Shown in pieces: positions 62,140 through 64,000 of a stretch of DNA of 64,000 nucleotides. Below the pieces are notes generated by a model. It did not search any database. It saw nothing but the letters and a program-made list of their open reading frames with translations, and had not been told where the DNA came from. A program made the translations under genes and the position numbers. Position 1 is the first letter of the stretch, and every line of letters starts with the position of its first letter. The stretch comes from Kribbella aluminosa (GTDB lineage Bacteria > Actinomycetota > Actinomycetes > Propionibacteriales > Kribbellaceae): assembly GCF_017876295.1 (NCBI RefSeq), contig NZ_JAGINT010000002.1:1984001-2048000 (forward strand). Reading direction: 5' to 3'.

Positions 62140-62785
62140 TCAGAGTTCGACGAGGGTCCAGCGGAGGTAGGTTTCGTCGATGTAGGGCGTCCAGGCGCGG
62201 GGTGGGGATGTGGGACTGGGTGGCGGCGTGGGTTCGGTAGGCGTGGGCTTGTAGTGCGGGTTGATTGTGGGCGAGCGAGTCCGCGACGTCGGCGTACATC
62301 TCGCTTATGGTGAACCACTTCGGGCCGTCGAAGCCGCCGCCCTCGGCGTCGAACGTGCCGACGGAGCCGTGCAGGTCGCCTTGGCGCAGATCCACGAGGA
62401 GATGGGAATCGGTGCCTGCGTCGCCGATCGGGAGGAATCCGTCGAGCCATTCGGAGGACCGGCTGCCGGCCGGCTGGGTCTCGGCCGGACGGTCCCACTC
62501 GGAGTAGATCCTGCACAGCATCTCGCGGTCCCGTAGCATCCGGTCGATGCCCATCGGGGTGTACAGGACGGGGATGAGGTTTCCGAAGGCCGCCCGCCGG
62601 CCGAATCCGTTGTTCATCAGCAACCAGGCGATCAGGTCGCTCGGCAGGCGGCGATCCATCGCGGTCCGGAGCGCGGAGATCTCGCCCATCGACGCCGGCG
62701 GCTGGAGGTGTTCGAGGGCAGGTGGCAGGTGCTGCTCCAGCCAGGCGACGATCGAGTGCCACGACTCGGCTACCGGACGGCTCAT
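62140..62785 (-). pseudogene. SMI1/KNR4-family protein with probable 3' frameshift
   Basis: About 195 residues from ATG 62785 look like an SMI1/KNR4 protein: an N-terminal SWHSIVAWLEQHLPPALEHL helix, the core SDLIAWLLMNNGFGRRAAFG and LIPVLYTPMG, then SSEWLDGFLPIGDAGTDSHL and FDGPKWFTISEMYADVADSLA. The same frame continues to 61799 with low-complexity Arg/Pro sequence. One base over, a natural-looking end PYIDETYLRWTLVEL and stop (62142-62140) appears, so a single-base indel between about 62190 and 62240 is likely. SMI1/KNR4 proteins are often immunity proteins of polymorphic toxins; no toxin gene is visible next to it. Confidence 0.6.
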
Positions 62786-62813
62786 AACTCCCGGATGATG
62801 TCAGAAGCCGGGC

Positions 62814-64000
62814 TCAACTCGTACGGGGGAAGAGGCGGCCGGCGAGATCGAGGCCGGTGATGGTGCCGTCGGAGGCGCGGGTGAAGTAGCCGAGCTGGCC
62901 GGTCAGGCCGCCTTCGGTGACGATGTATTCGTCGTTGGGGAGCAGGCCGATCTCGGCGGCGGGGTAGTCCGGGGGCATCTCGGCGTCGGAGGCGGCGCGG
63001 AGTTCGGGTTTGATGCCGACGGCGAGGGTGATGTGGGTGCCGTCGGTGGCGATGTCCAGGTTCATCGCGTCGATCTCGTAGCGGCCGGCGGCCTCCTGTG
63101 CGCGGGTGGCGTCGTACGGCAGGGGTTCGGGGTCGTGCTCGGTCAGGCCGAGGAAGTGTTCGAGCGCCCACCGGACCACGGTCTGGTTGAAGGTGTAGCC
63201 GTCGGGTCCGCCGTTCGTCAGGGACACGATCGCGAAGTTCCGGTCCGGTACGACGAGCAGCTCGGCGAACTGCCCGTTGCCGGAGCCGCCGTGCCCGATC
63301 GTCCGGACGCCGTCGATGGTCCGCGTGAACCAGCAGATCCCGATCCCGTCGCCGAACGAGCTCGCCCGCAGCTCGACGGTCCGGTCGCGCATCCCGTGCA
63401 GTACGTCGGCCGGCAGCAGCCCGTCACCGGTACCGAGGTGAAACCTTGCCCAGCGCAACAAATCGCCAACGGTGGTGACCACGCCGCCACCGGGGTTGTT
63501 GCCGCGCTCGCCGGCCCGGTTCGCCTTCCACGGTACGGCGGGCCGCAGCGTGCCGTCGTCCCCGCGGTTGTGGCCGACGACGAACTTCCGGATCATCACC
63601 TCGTCCACGTCGAACAAGGTGTTGCGCAACTCGAGCGGTTCCAGCAGCAACGAGGCGATCGCCTTCTCGTACGGCTGCCCGGTGACGTTCTCGATGATCC
63701 GCCCGGCCAGGTTGTACCCGGCCTGGCTGTACGACGCCCTGCTGCCGGGGACCGCGATGATCGGCAGCGTCGCCAGCTTCCGCACGAACGCGGCCAGCGA
63801 CACGTCCCCGTCCTCGGTGTCGATGACGTTCCACTCCAGGCCGCCGGTGTGGTTGAGCAGGTTGAGCACGGTGATCCGCTCGGCGACGTCCTCGTCGAGC
63901 AGCCGCAGCTCGGGAACGTAGCGCCGTACCGGAGCGTCGAGCTGGACCTTGCCCTGCTCGACCAGCCGCAGCAGCGCGGTCGCGGTGAAGGTCTTGGAGA
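62814..64000 (-). CDS. Serine hydrolase (beta-lactamase/DD-peptidase class C fold), N-terminus outside window
   Basis: The frame is open to the right edge, so the first part of the gene is missing. The edge begins within the SxxK motif region (SKTFTATALLRLVEQG), so the catalytic Ser/Lys are at or just beyond the boundary. The Tyr motif is SYSQAGYNLAG, and HGGSGNGQFAEL supplies the HxG motif. The C-terminal ~90 residues form a small beta domain (AGRYEIDAMNLDIATDGTH). The family includes esterases and D-peptidases; a resistance role should not be assumed. It lies 28 bases upstream of the SMI1-like start in the same direction. Confidence 0.85.
   Translation of the reverse strand, partial: SKTFTATALLRLVEQGKVQLDAPVRRYVPELRLLDEDVAERITVLNLLNHTGGLEWNVIDTEDGDVSLAAFVRKLATLPIIAVPGSRASYSQAGYNLAGRIIENVTGQPYEKAIASLLLEPLELRNTLFDVDEVMIRKFVVGHNRGDDGTLRPAVPWKANRAGERGNNPGGGVVTTVGDLLRWARFHLGTGDGLLPADVLHGMRDRTVELRASSFGDGIGICWFTRTIDGVRTIGHGGSGNGQFAELLVVPDRNFAIVSLTNGGPDGYTFNQTVVRWALEHFLGLTEHDPEPLPYDATRAQEAAGRYEIDAMNLDIATDGTHITLAVGIKPELRAASDAEMPPDYPAAEIGLLPNDEYIVTEGGLTGQLGYFTRASDGTITGLDLAGRLFPRTS

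Noticed and set aside
62814..64000. Beta-lactamase
   Set aside because: Class C-like fold motifs are shared with esterases and D-peptidases; the N-terminus is missing and there is no export or resistance context.

Overview
The window is 64 kb of high-GC DNA with dense, often overlapping genes, frequent GTG/TTG starts, and apparently leaderless genes whose -10 hexamer lies 5-7 bases before the start codon. It is chromosomal sequence from an actinobacterium. Gene content (SCO4848-like membrane protein, sdhCDAB order, LpdA-type quinone dehydrogenase, 13E12-like DUF222-HNH protein, a large share of sugar-transport and regulator genes) suggests a soil member of Propionibacteriales such as Kribbella; the genus is an inference only. 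No rRNA, tRNA or CRISPR was seen.

Layout. 1-4.5 kb: end of a large LuxR regulator, a small membrane protein, an AraC regulator, an M55 D-aminopeptidase, a DUF2000 protein and a membrane-anchored Asp-box propeller. 4.6-7.9 kb: sdhCDAB (minus strand). 8-11.4 kb: metallo-beta-lactamase fold hydrolase and two coupled GT4 glycosyltransferases. 11.7-14.7 kb: methylmalonyl-CoA mutase large subunit and an M20 amidohydrolase. 14.9-23.3 kb: a nucleoside block, with a Bmp-type ABC importer (binding lipoprotein, double ATPase, two permeases) continuing into cdd and deoA, then a lipoprotein and a uridine kinase-like gene. 23.7-31.7 kb: a sugar-alcohol locus, with a SorC-type regulator and phosphotransferase divergent from a binding protein, two permeases, a mannitol-type polyol dehydrogenase and xylulokinase; the set fits D-arabinitol to D-xylulose to xylulose-5-phosphate. 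31.8-37.2 kb: small regulators and transporters, including an autoregulated-looking SRPBCC-MarR operon, a TSUP/LysR divergent pair, and an ECF sigma factor divergent from a Ser/Thr kinase. 37.2-41.7 kb: a minus-strand operon deoC, aldehyde dehydrogenase, truncated aldehyde dehydrogenase, then an S66 carboxypeptidase behind a 165-bp foldback. 41.7-49.6 kb: PH-like membrane protein, esterase, secreted zinc peptidase, phosphosugar mutase, gamma-glutamylcyclotransferase-like gene, LpdA-type flavoprotein and a secreted protein. 49.7-57.3 kb: envelope genes (Gly/Asp-rich membrane protein, PGRP amidase with LGFP repeats coupled to a SpoIID protein, GH76 hydrolase, anchored cyclophilin, CASTOR/POLLUX-type channel). 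57.3-64 kb: an accessory stretch with tandem repeats, a DUF222-HNH gene, a decayed IS481-like element, a frameshifted SMI1/KNR4 gene and the end of a serine hydrolase.

How the genes fit together. The Bmp importer, Cdd and DeoA, with DeoC and the aldehyde dehydrogenases about 20 kb away and the phosphohexomutase-family gene at 44.9 kb (possibly phosphopentomutase), could take deoxynucleosides to glyceraldehyde-3-phosphate and acetate. Clear regulatory signals accompany the variable genes: paired 12-bp palindromes at the sugar-alcohol locus, a perfect 18-bp palindrome in the SRPBCC-MarR promoter, a 9-bp-arm dyad between tsup and lysR, and a LexA (SOS)-type box inside the promoter spacer of the DUF222-HNH gene.

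The most unusual items are that SOS-box promoter and its repeat/IS/SMI1 surroundings, the 165-bp foldback at 38.2-38.4 kb, the aldehyde dehydrogenase that has lost its catalytic half inside the deoC operon, and the two-operator plus leader-peptide arrangement in front of the sugar-alcohol transporter.
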